Of a DNA stretch of 64,000 bases, positions 33,181-47,988 are shown piece by piece. Origin of the DNA: Xiphias gladius (lineage: Eukaryota; Chordata; Actinopteri; Istiophoriformes; Xiphiidae); contig NC_053418.1 of the NCBI RefSeq assembly GCF_016859285.1, positions 22,685,829-22,749,828 on the forward strand. Direction: 5' to 3'. The first letter of the stretch is position 1; every line of letters starts with the position of its first letter. The notes under the pieces are model-generated. The model had not been told where the DNA came from, made no database searches, and saw only the letters and a program-made list of their open reading frames with translations. The position numbers were made by a program, and so were the translations under genes.

Positions 33181-34357
33181 AACAAAAAAACAAAAACAAA
33201 AAACCCACCAAGATTTCTTAACTTTTTTGGCATAAATTAAAATATGACATTTAAAACCAAATGAATAGGATAAAAATATATACATGCTTTTCAACCCATC
33301 TGCTGTTTTCCTCTGTATGCTGGATTTACTCCACCTGCCAGAAGTTTCTATATACCATTATTTATGGTTAATTTTCAAAGAGTAAACACCCTGTCAATAC
33401 CCTAAATCAGAAAATATAAGAAAGCAATATGTAGATTAAGAATTAATTTTCTGTTTTATTGTAAGTGGCAGAGATCTGGATCCTATAGACACCTGGAGAA
33501 GAACAAATTTAGGCTTAACAACCCGAACTTTTCATTATAGGCCCACCTGCCTATGATGCGCTAATTAAGAATCATATTAACAATAGTCCCTTAAATAAAG
33601 GCCCAGAACCAGAGTAAAACCCCAGGGGACCTTCTGAAGTTATAACTCAGACTTTGCAGAGTTTATTACTAGCAAATGAAATAACTAAGTGCATTCACTT
33701 CAGTAATATAATTAAGTCCATTTTTAGGTACATGTTCTTTACTTGGGCATTTCCATTTTATAGGTATGGCAGCAAGACTGTATGTTTTAGTCATCTACAT
33801 GTATTTGAAATATTTAGTAGTTATTAGCAGAATATACTATTCGGTATAATTTCATCTATAAGATTAGACCATGTTTTAAAAGTTCACCAAATGTTTTATA
33901 TGTAAAATCTTAAAGGCACAAAAGAAAGAAATATAAGCTTGACCACCAGCTGCAACATTGCAAATGCTCCTTAAATGTTAATATATCAGTAGTAATATTC
34001 CAACAATATATAAAATATATAATATAACATTAAATAGGGCCATTCTGTATGGGTACTTCTAATTTTGACATTTAAGCAGTCGTGTTTGTCTGTAAACAAA
34101 ATTTAGGTAATAAAAGTCAGCTCTCTAGTAAATTTAATTTTGCCATATCTAATCCCACAATGAGCGTTTTGCTGGGGATTCATCTAAAAATGTTCAAATA
34201 GGCTGTTCAGGAGCGTTCAACTGGCAGTTTACCTTCACAAATATTTAAATGCAGAGCAAACAGTCCTCCCGTTCCTCTGCTTTAATTGATATGCAGGCTC
34301 GGTACCTGAGGACAATGAAGTCTACTTTAGTGTGGGCTGCGGAGAGTCACTCAATGA
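33181..34357. other. Intergenic upstream of the plus-strand LRRTM gene
   Basis: AT-rich, no gene seen. The A/T-rich block 33990-34035 is simple-composition DNA. Confidence 0.5.
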
Positions 34358-34370
34358 CCAGCAGGGGGCA
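34358..34370 (+). promoter_or_regulatory. CTCF-like core motif
   Basis: CCAGCAGGGGGCA matches the well-known vertebrate CTCF core (CCASYAGRKGGCRS) at every informative base. It lies about 670 bases upstream of the plus-strand LRRTM start codon. Occupancy is not known from sequence. Confidence 0.45.
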
Positions 34371-34559
34371 TCTCAAGTCCTGAAACGAGTTCCAGTGAGC
34401 TCAGTATAATCCTACACCACCACCATTCCTGTTGCTATACAACTGATTTATTCTTGATGCCACGGTCAACGGATCTAATCCACAACAGACTGCGCCTTTC
34501 CCTCCCGCTGTCCACATCTGCATTAGGATACGTCCAACTTGTCGCGTTTAAATTTCTTC

Positions 34560-35029
34560 AAATGGTCGGTTTCCGGTCTCTTTTCGGTCACTTGATCTAG
34601 ATTCAACAATTGGCGACTCGGCGTTTAAAAATGCAGGCTATCTAACATACATGCCTTCAGAAGCACGGGTTAAACAATGTCATCCTCGTGCGGATACAGG
34701 CTTGAGCGCGTCCACCCGAGCGCTTTGTAAGGTGGCAGTCCGAAATATGCACCATCAAGCTCGTGTTGCGCGGTAAGGTGGGAAACTACAGACAGAGGTG
34801 GATGCACACCTTCCGGAGCCACTCTCATCCCCGACAGGTGTGCGGCTGTGCGCAAAGCGGACCGGGCTGCGGCGCAAAGTGCGTGTGCTCGCCGTGCGGA
34901 CGGGCGTCCCGGTTGCCTGTCCACCTATCGGGACAAGACGCCGGCGGCGTCTGACATGTGGACGTGGAACGCATGCAACAGAGAGCCATAAACTATGAAA
35001 ACATGAGGAGGAGCCGACACCGCGCAAAT
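34560..35029 (+). promoter_or_regulatory. CpG-rich promoter/5' leader block of the plus-strand LRRTM gene
   Basis: In a generally AT-rich neighbourhood this stretch has many CpG dinucleotides (dense around 34820-34970, for example GCGGACGGGCGTCCCGG), as expected of a CpG-island promoter. It ends at the ATGG exon. In-frame ATGs at 34973 and 35003 lie upstream of the chosen start; a short ATG-AAA-ACA-TGA upstream frame starts at 34995. Confidence 0.55.
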
Positions 35030-37023
<1,994 letters not shown>

Positions 37024-39022
37024 CCGTTGCCCTCCAAAAATCCATTTCCACTACGAGGCATGAGAGGTAAATTTTCTAACAATCTGCGGAGAAAAGTACT
37101 TTTTTTTTCCTCCTCTGCTCTTGTCTGTTTTTTTTGGGATAAGGAAGTAAAGGTCAGTGCATGGTGACTTGTTTTGTAATATATTGGGTTTGCCCAGTTC
37201 CATATGATTACCCAGCTGTTGTCCTGAATCATGCAGTTTCATTGCTAAAATATGATTCCCATTAGCTGAAACTGCAGCGGCAGCTCCTCTCCCTGCATAA
37301 CTTACATACAGTAAGATGCATTATACACAAAGTAAGTACATTTTTCATTCCTGACACAAAAGAGCTCATTGATGAATCTACGTATTATCAGCCAGCCTGT
37401 TATTTATTCACAAATGGCTTGCTGTCCTGAGCGGAATGATAGAAATTTATTAGCTCGAGTCACTGTGCAGGTGGTCCTCTCCTATCCTGTGTGTTTGCTA
37501 CAACAGCTGTAGTAGCAAATACACAAGCCGTGTGAGTTTTCATATTTGTTTTCTGCTGGTGGGATATTTACAGTCACACCAGCAGATCATATATCCCATT
37601 CTCTTTTTCTGCCTCTGGCAATCATGTACTTAAGCTTTTACTCATTAGTTTAATTTACAGAATTCAAACAGTCACTGCAGGCTGGAGAACACTCTAAAGG
37701 CCTGAAGGCAAATAGAAGATAAATTATGCATTTGGGCCCGATTTCTGTCTAGCTCTTGTGTACTACTGCAGTAACAAACTGCATTATACTGCTTTTTTTT
37801 AATCTCAGAAACATAAAGAAACTATTGGGCTGCATAAGTGAATCTTTTGTCCAAAGAGTTAAAATTGAAATTCTCATCCTAACGGCGGACTCCCCCACAT
37901 GACTGAATCTGCACCACTGTACAGCACGGAGGGATTTAGACAGAGAGCCTTGACAGAAGGACTAATCACTTTGCTCATGCTTAATTAGGCACTTTTTTAC
38001 CTGTGTACTCTTTTTTTTTTTTTCCCCCCTAATGCTTTGCATCTGTTTTCCTTTGTCTGGCAGCTTATTTTGATTTGGCAGTATGGTTAAGTGTGATTAA
38101 CAGGACGTGTTGTGTTGGGAAAGATGTAGTGTCACTGGAATCTTAGCTACACATTTTGTCAGGCGAACCAGACATGCTGTGGAGTACATCTTTCTTCTCC
38201 ATGGTAGTTTTATCTCTCGGTGCCACGCAGCTCATTTCCAGTATTCCATGAGGACCCTATAGATCATTTTAGAATATGTTTTAAGTCAATGGATTGTACT
38301 GTAGCACCACTTACATTCTTGTTGTGTCCTTTCCTGAAGACTGGGGAGTCTAGCACAAACATGTTCCATTGTTTTCAGTAATGTCGCACACTACAAGGTA
38401 CACAGGTCGCTAAATCAGCTCTTTGTCAGATTATCTGTGGCAGAGCATTTCTCAAACACAAGGGAAGCTTGAGGTGAGATGGCTGTTTTATCAATCTTGT
38501 AGCTTTCATGTGAGAATGTGGCGTGAGAGCATTAAATGGCAGACCTAATGGGGCTTCTGCTAGCTAGAATAACTAATAGCCCATCAGAGGTAAGGAGCCG
38601 AGACTTCCCTCTGCTTTGTTATTCCTTGTCCTCTACAGCTCAAGGGAGCAGCCAGAGGTGTTAAAAATGTAATGGGTTTTTTTTTTATTTGTTTGTTTTT
38701 TTGTTGTTGGCGCATGTTATATTTTGTGCCAAACACTGCAATGCAAAGTAAGAATACACGGTACAGCAGGGGACTTTTAAAATCACCAATAGGTTTTTAT
38801 GCGTGTATAGGTTAGCGTGATGCATTTACACTTTCAAACTGTTTCAAACAATGGCATTATTCGACACAATACAGTATCATGTTTATTAGTCATGAGACTC
38901 GCACCAGTATTCGGTATAGGTTGCAGCACAAGAAGTCCATGATGTGCAGCAACAGTGTCCAAGGTTATTTGCATCACAATAAAGGCAATGCAGCAAATAT
39001 CTCTTCTGATATTGTATATGAG
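37024..39022. other. 3' flank and probable 3' UTR of the plus-strand LRRTM gene
   Basis: Contains T-runs (37101-37108, 38011-38022, 38680-38702) and AATAAA at 38978-38983, which could be a distant poly(A) signal. No further exon is recognised. Confidence 0.45.
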
Positions 39023-39172
39023 AAGTTTTTTTGATTTTATTGAATGGCACATGGTGGAGAGTGTCAAGAAACATGAAAGTGAGAGAGGTTGTGTATCCGA
39101 AAAAGGCTGCTCCAGGGTTCAAACCCACAGTCAGGGGGCATATTGTAAATGCGCAAACCCCGTGAGCCCCCT
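39023..39172 (-). mobile_element. tRNA-derived SINE
   Basis: On the minus strand: a tRNA-like head with GGGGCTCACGGGGTTTGCGC, a B-box-like GGGTTTGAACCC (39114-39125), then a body with CCTCTCTCACTTTCATG and a tail ATTCAATAAAATCAAAAAAA. The order GGTTCGAAYCC - CTCTCTCACTTTC - CAATAAAGGCAAAAA is the common architecture of short SINEs in percomorph fishes. Limits are approximate. Confidence 0.65.
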
Positions 39173-40920
39173 GCACGTTATTTTAGCTATCCCAGATAGC
39201 AAGCACTTAAGCTATTAGCTGCATTTTCAATTAGGAGAAAGAGCTTTGTAATTGAAGCCTGTTATCTTCTGCACATGCCCAGACCAACAGACATGGAGTT
39301 AATTTGATTCTATAGATTTCCCCCTGCACAGCTCAGCAGGTTGGCTTCGATGCTGCAAACTGCGCTCGCAGAGTGTGAATTTTGATGAACACTTTGAACC
39401 GTGCGGTTCCATGGTTTTCCTGTGGCACATTATTTTAAAAACATCCACTTCTGTGCTCACAGAGTAGCTGCAGTGGTTGCCGTCCACCCACAGATCATCT
39501 CCTGTGAAGTTAGTTCAGAAAAAAATTCAGGTGAAAATCCCACCGTCTCAGCCAAAGGCGATTCTTGTACTTGGGCGAAATCTGCAAACATTAACAAGGT
39601 GAGGAGATCCTGCTCACAGATAATTAAAGTGGGCTGTGAGAGGGCAGAAGAAGTGAGGAGAAAAGAAGGTTTGCCACTGCTAATGCATCTAACCAACTGT
39701 TACAAATGTCTGAAAAGACTAGACTAATAATGAATTAATTTTCAACTTTAGTAATTTTCAAAGCTGACAGGGTCAGAAACATTGTAATGTTGATACTGCT
39801 GAGCAGCCTAGTTTTTAAAATAACTATTCAGGCCAAAACAAGCCTTAACAAGCCTCATGCCATTAAGTTGTTTTCATTTTTCCCGTCATTTGCGCTCAGA
39901 AATGTGGTACCCGTTGTCCCCCTCCTGGATATATTAAAAACTAATGGCCCCTATGGATCTAATAAGTGTTTGCCTAGGACAAATCCTGCAGCTGTGGGTA
40001 CTTTTATTCAATAAACATTTGTTTTAATTTTTAGGCACTAAAATATGAGCCCTGTCTTTAAAATGTGAGGAATAAGAAACAAAGATGATGAGTGATCCAA
40101 ATACACTGCCTCTGCTTGCCAAGATGGCAGCTTGCATTTCATCTCTGCGTAAACGCACAGAAGGCAGGCTTCCGTCATGTGAAGGGAGTTTGACAGCTTT
40201 CAATATTTGTTGTTCACCTGCCAAATAAAGGGCAGCCACATGAGCATCTTATAGTGTCTAAAAAGGATGTGTCATTGTTGAATACATCAGTTTGTAAGCT
40301 GTGTGCCGTGTAACCTAAACACATTTTTATGACAATACTGCACAACATATCACTGTATTGAAAAGTAACACACATACTATGCGACAAATGACACATGATT
40401 TTCGTTTTTGGTAATTCCATCGAAAAGCTTTTGCCAGTAATTCTCATTTTGCTTGGCCATCCCCCTGTTTGTTGGAATTGAAAATTACTGTAACTACAAG
40501 ACTGGATGGCAATGAACCAGTGATTCCACAATAGTACACTACTTAGCTTTTATCATACCTGATGATTTTGTGAAAAATGGGCTTTGGTCAACTCAATTCA
40601 AAGTCAACTGCAGCAAAATGCAGGAGGAAATAGCTTTTTAAGTGAATTGGCTGAAATGGCGGTTACACAATATAATTTTTTAGTGTCATGTATCACTTCT
40701 TATTTTGTAAGTGGTGGTATTAAAAAAGTCCCTGTAATAAATTTCTGTCTATGAGCAAGCACATAATACTGATTCAAGGTGCTTTGTTTCACTGGGGGTA
40801 TGCATATATTTTTTTAAATCTGAAACTCGTGATTTTATGGCAGACAAGCCAAATAAATTGTTCTTGACAGCAACAGGCTCAATGTTATAATTCATATTTT
40901 AGCTAATTAAACGCCTCACT
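39173..40920. other. Intergenic, no gene seen
   Basis: Open frames of about 100 codons (39401-39727 and 40214-40531) have no recognisable domain or splice context. Confidence 0.5.
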
Positions 40921-41404
40921 TGACATTTTGGGAAATACACCTATTAGCTTTCTTTCTTTCTATCCAAGGTTGATATCAATTTTATGTGTAAATGTGTAGC
41001 CACAGCAAACAGCCACTTAGCTTAGCTTAGCACAAAGACTTGAAACAGGGGAAAGAGCTAGCATGGCTCTGTCCAACAGTAACAAAACCAGCCCACCAGC
41101 ACCTCTAAAGCTCACTAACATGTTTTTATCGCATTTTAATCCATGCAAAAGCAACATGTCCTGGTGCTACAGGGTGTTATGTGCAAAACTACTTCTTGCC
41201 CTGGCTCAGGTTGTCTGGCAACCTTACGGTCATGATAAGACTCCAGGAAGGACACATTCCCCACTGTTTCCAATCTTTATGCTAAGCTAAGCTAACCAGA
41301 TGCTGGCAGTAGCTTCATATTTAGCTTACAGACATAAGAGTGGTATCAATCTTCTCATCTAACTCTCAGCAAGAAAGCAAAAAAGCACATTTCCCAAAAT
41401 GTCA
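40921..41404. mobile_element. Fold-back (MITE-like) element, 'TTTGGGAAAT' family, well preserved
   Basis: A perfect 16-bp terminal inverted repeat, TGACATTTTGGGAAAT at 40921-40936 and its complement at 41389-41404, bounds 484 bases. The inverted symmetry continues inward: TTAGCTTAGCTTAGCA at 41018-41033 against TGCTAAGCTAAGCTAA at 41280-41295. The interior is non-coding and carries the family block AACAGTAACAAAACC and CACCAGCACCTCTAAAGCTC. A second copy lies at 21245-21620. Confidence 0.85.
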
Positions 41405-41554
41405 AACCATTCCTTGAGCTGTAACATCAACTCATTCACTATTTACTTATTCAGTAGAGACTATATACTAACTATATCGTAGCCTCTAAATATACCATAA
41501 CATTAAAACCTAAAGAATAAAAACGTATCTGAATCACACATAGGCTTTCTATTC

Positions 41555-41692
41555 TTGGTTTAGGAATTTTCACCAACTCTTCCTGCGGATCGCTTTGGGG
41601 TTATTTTTAGGCTGTCTTGCAAAGACAGCATGTTAAAAATCTACCCATAGATTTTCAATGATGCTCAGGTCAGGTGACTGTGAGGGCCGTAC
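41555..41692 (-). pseudogene. Tc1-like transposase remnant (C-terminal part)
   Basis: The minus-strand translation reads SQSPDLSIIENLWVDF, stop, then HAVFARQPKNNPKAI. This is the SPDLxxIENLW signature around the third catalytic acidic residue of Tc1/mariner transposases, followed by the usual A.R.PKN region. In-frame stops and loss of both ends show that it is dead. Confidence 0.8.
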
Positions 41693-43100
41693 CAAAAAGT
41701 ATTTACTTCTTTTCACTTCAGAAATCAAAAGAATATGAAATTAACTGTAACTGTAGCTGAATTTGTACCGAATACCCCCCCCACCCCCTTCATTCTAGTC
41801 AAGGCAGTGATTTCATGCTAAGTTGAAAGTGTTGCAGTGGGATTCATTAGCACAAATGCACATAATCAGACCTCAGACCTATCTTTGTTGTTAAGCACCT
41901 CTCAGGCTGCTGTGTGCGTAGGGTGACATCTCCCCCGAATAAACATAATCTGCGATATGTATGATTCAGAGTCTTGACAGATGTTCCTCTTGGAGGTGTG
42001 ATGTCTGCCCTGGTGAGGAGGTGGAATACATTTAACAAACCCAGCAGCAAGGAGAGGCAGTACAAGATCTGTGCAATAATAGCCTGTAATCTAAACGGCT
42101 TGTTAAAATGAATATGACAAATCTGTTGTTTCATAATTAATTAATTAATTAATAATTAAATAATTAATCATTGCGCCTCTTTATCCCTTTCATCCAACTG
42201 ATGTTTTCATGATTTTATTGTTCTTATTATGATGCACTAATAGCACATGTCCCGGCCTGCTAATAGCTTAATCTTGCGCTGGCGGAAAATATGATGTTCT
42301 TCCTCCACGCTTTAACACAGACAATATTGAATTTCACTCTGGGTTAGATGTACTTACTGACAGAACATATACGATGAACTGCTGTTTGTGCCTCTGACTC
42401 ATTACAGGCTCTTGCAGAAGTCTATGTCCAGGCGAGAGATAGTCAAAAGAAGATCACTGAGAAAACTGCTGCTGAGAAAAAAAGAAATCAAAGTCATGGC
42501 TTTGTTGACCTCCACACCTCCATTTTAAATTGGGGTCAGCATTGATTGACAACATCATTAACTCTGATATGCACTTGATATTAAACAATAACCCAGTCCT
42601 TCACTTAAACCCAAGCTCAAATTCATTTGTCTGTTATAAATAAATCTGGTGAGTCAGTTCATGTTAGGACTATATAATTTAATGTACAGCATACAGCAAA
42701 AAAAAACCCTATAAAATTATGAAATCAAATTTATCCAAAAACCAATTTTTATCCAGACTAATTTTGAAATAAATAAGGATGACCACAGAGATAAATCACA
42801 ATAATTCATCCTTTCCCATCACTCACTCTCCAGTGGCCCTCCCCTCCTGCAGCAACACCCAAAATATTATCAATATTTAATGTGATGTTAAATTTCTCTT
42901 CTCTGTTGGGTTCGAGGCCATTTTATTCAGGTAAAGAGAGAAAAAGCCAAAGACCAATTTCCTTTTAATTATAGGTATGTTTGGATGGAAATCCTCTCAG
43001 ATAGTGAAAATCCCTCATTCCAGACAGTGGGAACAGCTGATGCATTACTGAAAACAATTTTTGAGCAACAACAACAAAAATAAAGAGCATTCAGCCATGC
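41693..43100. other. Intergenic with (TTAA)n-like block
   Basis: No gene seen. A low-complexity AATTAATTAATT stretch lies at 42133-42170. Confidence 0.5.
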
Positions 43101-43804
43101 TGTTAGTAAATGCTAACACCATACCAATGACAATGCTAACAAGCTGATATTTAGCAGGTATAATATCTACCATTTCCACCATCTTAGTATAGTCTGTTTG
43201 CACGGTAACATTTGCTCAGTAGTACTAAACGCAAATACAGCTGATCCTGATGTGAATGCCATTAATTTTTCAAGTATTTAGTCATAAACTAAAGAACTGG
43301 AATAAACTGAAATTGTGACCTAATAGTGGTGCTATATGAAAAGTTAAGGGATCACCAAAGTGATTAAAATTCATCCTCCAGGCACCATGTATAGTATATC
43401 AGTACCCATTCTCATGGCAATCCATCCAATAATTGCTGAGCTACTTCGCAAAACACCACAAATATCAACCTCATGGTGGTACTAGAATAGGTCAAGGAAC
43501 ACTACAGTAATTAGTATTAATCGTCTGGGAATGAATGTCTGAACCAAATTTTGGGTCAATCCATGCAGTAGAAGTTGAGATATTTCAGTGGATAAGTGAC
43601 AACTTTGACCTGCTGGTGACACTAGATGAACAGTCAGGGAATCACTGTGTTATTAGGATTCATTCACTGGAGACTGCAAATGTCTGTACTGCCAATCCAT
43701 CCGGTGCTTGTTGAGATATTGCAGTCCGCATCAAATTGTTGGACCAACTGACCAGCAGACCGACAATGCCATCCAAAGTGTCATGTTGCTAGCATGGCTG
43801 AAAA
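43101..43804 (+). mobile_element. Dispersed percomorph repeat ('GACCGACxxxGCCATC' family), longest copy
   Basis: Shows the full landmark order: TGCTAACACC, TGATATTTAGCAGGTATAAT, CACCATCTTAGT, TCATAAACTAAAG, GGGATCACCAAAGT, CATGGCAATCCATCCAATAA, AACCTCATGGTGGTACTAGA, GTTGAGATATTTCAGT and, at the end, GACCAGCAGACCGACAATGCCATCC then GCTAGCATGGCTGAAAA. The middle module (CATGGCAATCC..GGGAATCACT) is repeated. Non-coding; I recognise the repeat but cannot name its class. Confidence 0.75.
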
Positions 43805-46009
43805 ACCCAAATGGTCCAAATCAAATGACAAGATTAATTGATTGTAATTGGCCGTGTTCTTGTGCTTTCTGATTGGAAGCCCCAATTGGTAGGATAACAT
43901 AATTTGTCTTCCAAAACCATGATAAAATACTGTAAAAATGCTAAAATGAAACTGTTGTCTGATTGTCAGAGCTATGGTTATGGTTAGGTAAGGTAGTAGA
44001 CAGAAAAACAACTTGGTTAAGGTTGGGAAAGGGTGGTTTAGGTTAGGTTCATAAAAGTCAAGGGACCTTTGTCGTCATGCCTACAATAATATGCACTTAT
44101 TACAGGTTAAGGAATGATCGTGGTCACAGATAAAAGAAACCAATATTGACTGTCAGTAAGAAACTGGAAATAGACAGCAATCTCCAATGTCTAAGTCCAA
44201 ATATAGATCCAACTAACCTCTTCAACTTCCTCCCTGACTTTGTGGCGCTGTAATAATGTCAAACTATTTCTACCTTTTCTCCCAATAGACAACAGTCATA
44301 ATTCACTTGCACGAAACATATGTCGTTTTGGGGCATTTGTTGAAACAACTGATGATCTTGGGAGGACAGTCTAAAAAACTGAAGTCTAAAGTTTTTTTTT
44401 AAATAGTCAATTTTCAGTCTTATCAGAGCAGTTAATACAAATGGCTTACAGGAACCACCTCATCAAACAGTTTTAACGTTCTGCTATTGGGGGGATATAC
44501 CTTGCTTTTCTGGACTGATTTTGCTGTTTGAAGATGTAATGTCTCATCCACTGCAACATTTCAAGTTGGCTGTAACTTCAGGGGTAAACATATAGTTTTG
44601 GTGTCAGACACTCAAAGATTGCCTCACAATTTCACACTGGCATTCAACAATCCATCATAAAAGTGAAATGCATTATAGAAGAGGCGAAGAAACCAATTTC
44701 CCCACTGACAGCAGCTTCAATAAACCACAATGCAATGTAGACTCATGATATGCTGTGGTTTGAGTGAGGGGTGTGACTTTTTTGACTCGCATGCTCTTAC
44801 TATATGCTATCACTGTTGCATAATCTGTCTACCCAAACAAGGTTTTGCTGAAAGCAACAAGCTCACCCTCACTCTCTGGCAGTTGTCGAAAGGCATTTAG
44901 GGAAATGCAGGAACTCACTAACTGAAGTTGAAGCAGAGTGGCAAGTTGAGGGAAGTTACTGGAAAAATAATTTATGTCACCTCATTCCTAAATTACACCT
45001 GGCATGCTCTGAGCATCACCATTTGATGATACATAACAGTGTAACTGTATCCAAGGGGGGATTTTTCCATTAAGTCTTCAGAGGACTTGAATAAAGTATT
45101 TGCAGAAATCTTTAGATTTCTAATAACTCCTCAGAAATATGAATCCCATATTGAGTGTCCTGTTAATATGGCATATCTGTCAATCAGTAATCATATGCCC
45201 TGCATTCCCTCAGTTTAAGCTTCTGTTACCTCAATCAGTGGCATTTTTGCTGTAATGGGAGTTTGACGGCTGATCTAGCACTTTATGAAAAGTCGGGCAC
45301 TGCACACAGAATGAATAATATAACATGGAAATATTAGACATAACATTTTATGCTGTTTTATGGTCACAGCAGCCACGTTAATTTTTCAAGTTGGCTTGAA
45401 GCAGTTACTAGCCTATTTAGCCCACCATTTAATAAGGGTAATTAAGTTAATTTGACTGAGATGCTGTGGTTCTACGTACAGTGTTGCTTTCATTCACTGC
45501 ACAAAAACTTGAAAGTGATATTTAAAAGAGAATGAAGTGTTGACTTGGCACATTAGTACATGTCCTAGTAAGTTGGTGGACTGCAATTTGTATCTCCACC
45601 CTACTCTGTATAAAGATAGTACAGTTTCTTTAATCTTTTTGCAGTGGGAAGGCTTTTGATGTCATGTTGAAGTCCTCAAGAATATCATTGTGATTTCCCC
45701 ATAAACTAAGACCCCTTCATCACGTTGCTACACCGTCTCAGTCTGTCTGATGGGACAAAATGGTGTGTCAGTCAGCACAAACTGAATGATGCAGCGTCTC
45801 CGCCAGCTTCTCCTCGGGTTATTGTGAAATGCCTGCCAGACAATGGCATGTGTGGGGGAGATTTCCCCACAATAAGCATAAACTTTAATGGCAGTGACAA
45901 TGCTCTTCTTCCTTTTTATATGAACTATTTATATAGGTACTTCTGAAGTTTAAACACATATTTGCTACAAGACAGATTTAAATAAGACTAAGAGTCTACA
46001 GCCACACTG
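43805..46009. other. Intergenic with a GGTTAGG-type repeat fragment
   Basis: 43975-44140 (GGTTATGGTTAGG, GGTTAAGGTTGGG, GTTTAGGTTAGG, then GGGACCTTTGTCGTCATG and GGTTAAGGAATGATCGTGGTC) resembles 48165-48290 in the same window and is an old dispersed repeat. No gene is seen. Confidence 0.5.
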
Positions 46010-46335
46010 TACTTTGAGAAAGGGGTGCTTTAAGCTAAATGCTAACATCAGCCTGCTAACATGCTGATGTTAGCATTTAGCCGTGAGGCTTACAGACGCA
46101 GTGATGTTCTGAGCTGAATGTGAATGTCAGCACGATAACATGTTCAAAGTGAAAATGCTAACATGCCGATGTTTAGCGGGTATAATGCTCACCATCTTAG
46201 TTGGGTGCATTACCATACTAATGCCATAAAAATACATCTAATAGCTTTGAGAGATTTTCAGTCTGGACCAAAGTAGTGGACTGACAGACCGACCGACACT
46301 GCCATCTCTAGAGCCACGCTGCTTGTGTGGGTTTA
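46010..46335 (+). mobile_element. Partial copy of the 'GACCGACxxxGCCATC' repeat
   Basis: Contains GCTAACATGCTGATGTTAGC, CATGCCGATGTTTAGCGGGT, CACCATCTTAGTTGG and the terminal block AGTCTGGACCAAAGTAGTGG, ACCGACCGACACTGCCATCT, GAGCCACGCTGCTTG. The middle modules are deleted. Near 46040-46080 short complementary GCTAACATC/GATGTTAGC units could fold. Confidence 0.75.
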
Positions 46336-47949
46336 GTGTGGCTTGAAGAGCAGAGGTGGCAGGAACCAGCCTCATTCCCCAAATCTATCCAATTTTTAAT
46401 CTCAGTCTTATTGTTAAATAATGAATAATTCCACAGCCTTTCCAGCAATCTGCGCATATCGACTAAAGCAATGAAATGTTGCCAGTGTCACACATAATTT
46501 CTGTGTACAAATGACAATGAGTGCTGTAGAGATATTTGAATATGTGCTGTATAATTTGTTGTGACACGTATTGTGCATAGGTGGAGGAAAATGAGGGATT
46601 CATCTCTCTGTTTTCACTCTGGGTGCCAATGCCTCCTCTTCAAATCCAACAAATGGGTCAGCCCTTTGTCTCAGCAGAATATTTTTACTTGCCCTATCTA
46701 AAAAGGCATGTAATATACTCCGATCAGCAGGGTGTTTCAGCGCTACAAATTCAAAACACTTCTTGGATTTGAGTTTGCTGACGTCAGGCAAATATTGACC
46801 TAAAATTTCACCCCATGCTGGGCAAAATGATAGTAAATTTGGTCAATCACAGCAAAGAAAAGCAACACTGGGCTATCTACACAATACAGTATTTGGGGCA
46901 AATCATCCTGTTAGGATTATATGTGCTCTGACTGAGAAGAATTTTAACAGACTTCAGCTGATTTCAGGCTTTCTTTCCCCTCAATTCTCCGTTCCCCAGG
47001 TACCCTATTCCATGTTTTAGTGCCATGTTTTTTTTTCCACCAAGATCCTCTTCCAACCGTGTTTCCTCAGTCAGTGAAAAAATAAACATAAAGAAAGACA
47101 GAAAGCTGCTACCAGCAGAATGTCAAATTTGTATGCTTTTGTCAACAGTACTTTATAGTACACAGTAAACAGTACATTGTTTTGGTCAGAAAGAAGAAAT
47201 CTGTAGGACTGTAAATGCAGGACATTCTGCAGGAAATCATAGCAAGAGACTCATGAAATAAAAACACAAGAGATTCGCAGAATTAGCCAGTTTTCTTGGA
47301 GATGAGCTCATTTTTCTGCCATTATATTCTGCAATCAAATTAACTTGCAAATAACAAATTGAGATAAAAATTCTATTTTGGTTTTAATGCTGCTAGTTTA
47401 TATTACAAATATTTAGAGCCAGTGTAAAGGGAACTTGGTTCTCAGGTGAAGTCATCATTAATTCATGTCATTCATTTTTTTCCCATCAACATGATGCAAT
47501 GGAAAGAGCCATTGCAGTTTTTGTGATCCACTCTACAAGCATAGATTTTGACGGATGTTATCGCTTACAAAAATGTCACATTTCTTAAAGTGAACCTAGA
47601 GAATTGATGCCATACCACCAGTTAGCAGCTTTTGGGTGCTGTCACACCTAATGCATTGGGTTTGGTTCTGTTGAACTCTGGCATGTTTGGCTGCTTGGTG
47701 CAGTTTGTCTGGGCTGGTTTGAAAGCTGGCAATCAAACTCTCAAGCGGCCTCTGTCCAGTCGTCTCTGTCCGGTTATATTCAAGTGGGCTCTGGTGCAGT
47801 TTGTTTGTGGTGTGAAAGCAATTGGCCCAACCACAGGATTTTATGGTAGAAGTTATGTGACTTCTCAAAAGCAAAACCACTATAACAACCATCTCCTGAG
47901 TGTCAACCTTTCAGGAACCCATCTTAGGCATTCTGTATAAGCATTCCCA
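46336..47949. other. Intergenic, possible unclassified repeat at 47630-47860
   Basis: 47630-47860 (GTCACACCTAATGCATTGGG..TGTGGTGTGAAAGCAATTGG) looks like a dispersed fish repeat that begins and ends with 'GTGTGA(C/A)' wording, but ends could not be defined. No gene is seen. Confidence 0.4.
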
Positions 47950-47958
47950 AATGGGAAA

Positions 47959-47988
47959 GTGGTCTAAGACTTTTGGACCCCACTGTAT
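47959..47988. mobile_element. Terminal inverted repeat of a Tc1-like element, solo
   Basis: GTGGTCTAAGACTTTTGGAC followed by CCCACTG and TA matches the terminal sequence of a Tc1-like family I know from teleosts (..GTCTCAGACTTTTGGACCCCACTG-TA). No partner end or transposase was found nearby. Confidence 0.6.
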
